A DNA stretch of 64,000 bases from Postechiella marina (GTDB lineage: Bacteria; Bacteroidota; Bacteroidia; Flavobacteriales; Flavobacteriaceae), in NCBI RefSeq assembly GCF_039538365.1, contig NZ_BAABCA010000003.1:592999-656998 (forward strand). The letters run 5' to 3'. Below, in pieces: positions 63,501 to 64,000 of this stretch. Under the pieces are notes generated by a model, which saw only the letters and a program-made list of their open reading frames with translations, made no database searches and was not told the origin of the DNA. The translations under genes were made by a program, and so were the position numbers. Position 1 is the stretch's first letter, and each line of letters starts with the position of its first letter.

Positions 63501-63912
63501 TTTTGAAAATTACGATGATAAGGGTAATATCCTTCAAGTATCCAAAGAAAATGGTATAAAGATTTCTTATATCTGGGGTTATAATAAGCAGTATCCAGTT
63601 GCTAAGATCGAAAATGCTACTTATAGTCAAGTAGAGGCTACAGGAATTAATCTTACTACTATAAATAACCCTGATACTAGTGATTCTAATATGCGTATAG
63701 AATTAAATAAAATTCGAAACCACGTATCTATGCAAAACGCTATGGTTACCACTTATACTTACGATCCCTTAATAGGTGTCACCAGTACTACGAATCCAAT
63801 GGGCTATACGATGTACTACGAATACGATGACTTTAATCGTTTAAAACAGGTTAAGGATGCCGATGGTAAGATACTATCACAAAACCAATACCATTATAAA
63901 GGTCAGCAATAA
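60502..63912 (+). CDS. Secreted RHS/YD-repeat protein (large surface protein)
   Basis: A 1136-residue protein with Sec signal MKKCLVIFSFILLYFNFGYA. The N-terminal ~100 residues (PSPKAMDFEKYGNIPVSTYT, SYHASGIKVEPEAGEVGLGW) are those of Bacteroidota YD-repeat/RHS proteins. The middle is beta-rich and large. Near the end YD-type repeats appear (TTYTYDPLIGVTSTTNPMGY, TMYYEYDDFNRLKQVKDADG). It stops after these at NQYHYKGQQ, without the RHS core cage and toxin end usual for polymorphic toxins. Another signal-peptide gene follows by 31 bases. It is divergent from the secretion operon. Confidence 0.9.
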   Translation: MKKCLVIFSFILLYFNFGYAQELPEVIYPSPKAMDFEKYGNIPVSTYTGIPNISIPIYTIRQGDIQIPISLSYHASGIKVEPEAGEVGLGWVLNSGGIISRTIYGYNDFVTGGGNGNHYHKRTDILDITKTESATGNRIFPPNHTTGGPVFANNGSYDISDFLGEISGYDFEPDHYNYNFLGRSGRFVFSRDGTAHLSEKKELDIGFKNGLNNEGFIIYDGKGFKYTFDVQEKMHTGGDPLSNHVMSWLLKEIESPTGDKVTYNYSDLSNSSTITTVSLTQTSPEKSYLEVTPSAGNYALAQASCNSGTERNYFTESIHQNRYLESIDFDNGRLVFEYDNTRIDNNGKKLDKIELYTKDALGQLSADPIKEFELEYEYFDSVGGFNKSNETNYPGPTPSNDYNNKRLKLKEVIETGKQPYIFSYVNEYNANSFVGKGSFSKDYWDYYNASGASTLIPVYAGRNLIDDEAYSVLPGADRRANPSVVSNFSLESITYPTGGKTEFEYESNTYDFENSSGNIGFANFYEDKDVISPHSYSFFHNKFHDGEYKSDSFTINETVEIQYSLTLACDAYDPECKDRWHSDVTTLFKSLDGNYYDHSMFCVNNGTNQGGPDECNITGSFTLSPGTYSIESSLTGSGLSSLYANYKWRALKSSEELPIHYGGGQRVKKIYDYATSALTTPTNVREFIYHYTDPVTNNEKSYGKRISPLVFMTDVEAWYFYEFRPDPDPGLPPIPEDAMCRTVTRKSNNAISSSGNLIGYSKVIINHNTNGENGRTIEEYFCEPDVSEYYTHDIVIPPVPYSSNGLMLKRQDFSKESGNFIKVKEIENNYSSEPTININNSELIVGISRTYWNNHIGEPFTFDDNVYDHKSLFITYPTIKSDWIKLLSSTERTYDLDGTNPVVTTTNYDYDNEVNKLATQITTTNSKGEVLTSESKYAEDLNNTYLKSKHMHSIPLWQQQKIGTSIVSTTETEYAQSGLPLPTLIKTSKGTNIPLEPRVNFENYDDKGNILQVSKENGIKISYIWGYNKQYPVAKIENATYSQVEATGINLTTINNPDTSDSNMRIELNKIRNHVSMQNAMVTTYTYDPLIGVTSTTNPMGYTMYYEYDDFNRLKQVKDADGKILSQNQYHYKGQQ

Positions 63913-63943
63913 TTTATTAATAGAAAAAAACACATTCAAATAT

Positions 63944-64000
63944 ATGAAATCACAACACTATATAATACCGTTAATACTTTTTGTGTTTAGCTTTTCGCAA
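63944..64000 (+). CDS. Start of a further secreted protein, truncated by the window
   Basis: The first 19 codons from ATG at 63944 give a signal-peptide-like MKSQHYIIPLILFVFSFSQ. The frame is open to the window end. Placed just downstream of an RHS protein, it probably encodes the next part of that locus, for example a second RHS/YD-repeat protein, but the visible sequence cannot show it. Confidence 0.6.
   Translation, partial: MKSQHYIIPLILFVFSFSQ

Noticed and set aside
1..64000. CRISPR arrays, complete tRNA or rRNA genes, IS elements
   Set aside because: No regularly spaced repeats, cloverleaf sequences or transposase genes were seen on reading both strands by eye.

Overview
The window is AT-rich chromosomal DNA from a member of the Bacteroidota, most likely family Flavobacteriaceae. 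The evidence is a gliding-motility lipoprotein gene (gldH) next to ricT, two SusC/SusD pairs with an ECF sigma factor and a FecR-type anti-sigma factor, HU-CCDC81/SPOR and DUF4292 proteins, promoters of the Bacteroidota type (TAnnTTTG, some with an upstream TTG), several TTG starts and few obvious Shine-Dalgarno sites. No complete tRNA, rRNA or CRISPR array was found.

Layout. 1-7.5 kb: a partial SF2 helicase (minus strand, edge), then a plus-strand run with hemB, a CNNM/CorC-like membrane protein, ogt, a DUF4442 protein, a serine hydrolase, a 3'-5' exonuclease and a double-ATPase peptide-type ABC protein. 7.5-15 kb, minus strand: a possible 40-residue ORF, scoB-scoA, a class A PBP, gldH, ricT and trhO. 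15-19 kb, plus strand: recA, a small lipoprotein and an ECF sigma factor joined to a membrane-anchored protein with a barrel-like end. 19-31.5 kb: plsC, trpS, dprA, an HU-CCDC81/SPOR protein, an acyl-CoA thioesterase, then a minus-strand envelope block (EnvC-like factor, DUF4292 lipoprotein, TPR protein, sugar nucleotidyltransferase, dut, flippase) and a sugar MFS transporter.

31.9-44.8 kb: a nutrient-uptake locus made of an ECF sigma factor, a FecR-type anti-sigma factor, a SusC with an STN signalling domain, its SusD, a second SusC without STN, its SusD, and a DUF1735-type lipoprotein. No carbohydrate-active enzyme is encoded in it. A TPR protein, a c-type cytochrome lipoprotein and an FG-GAP/VCBS lipoprotein follow (44.9-48.7 kb).

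48.7-64 kb: accessory DNA. It begins at what looks like the 3' end of a tRNA gene with its terminator, followed by a tyrosine integrase, an RteC-like protein, an excisionase-like HTH protein, a replication-initiator-like protein, a DnaC-like loader and a Cys-rich protein. Next, on the minus strand, is a compact type II secretion / type IV pilus-like operon: response regulator, pseudopilin, A24 prepilin peptidase, GspE ATPase, secretin, GspL-like and GspM-like proteins. It has no GspF/PilC platform gene. Divergent from it is a secreted RHS/YD-repeat protein and the start of a further secreted protein. No second copy of the tRNA-end sequence was seen in the window, so the element may extend past 64 kb and carry the secretion system and RHS genes as cargo. 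This is the most interesting hypothesis here.
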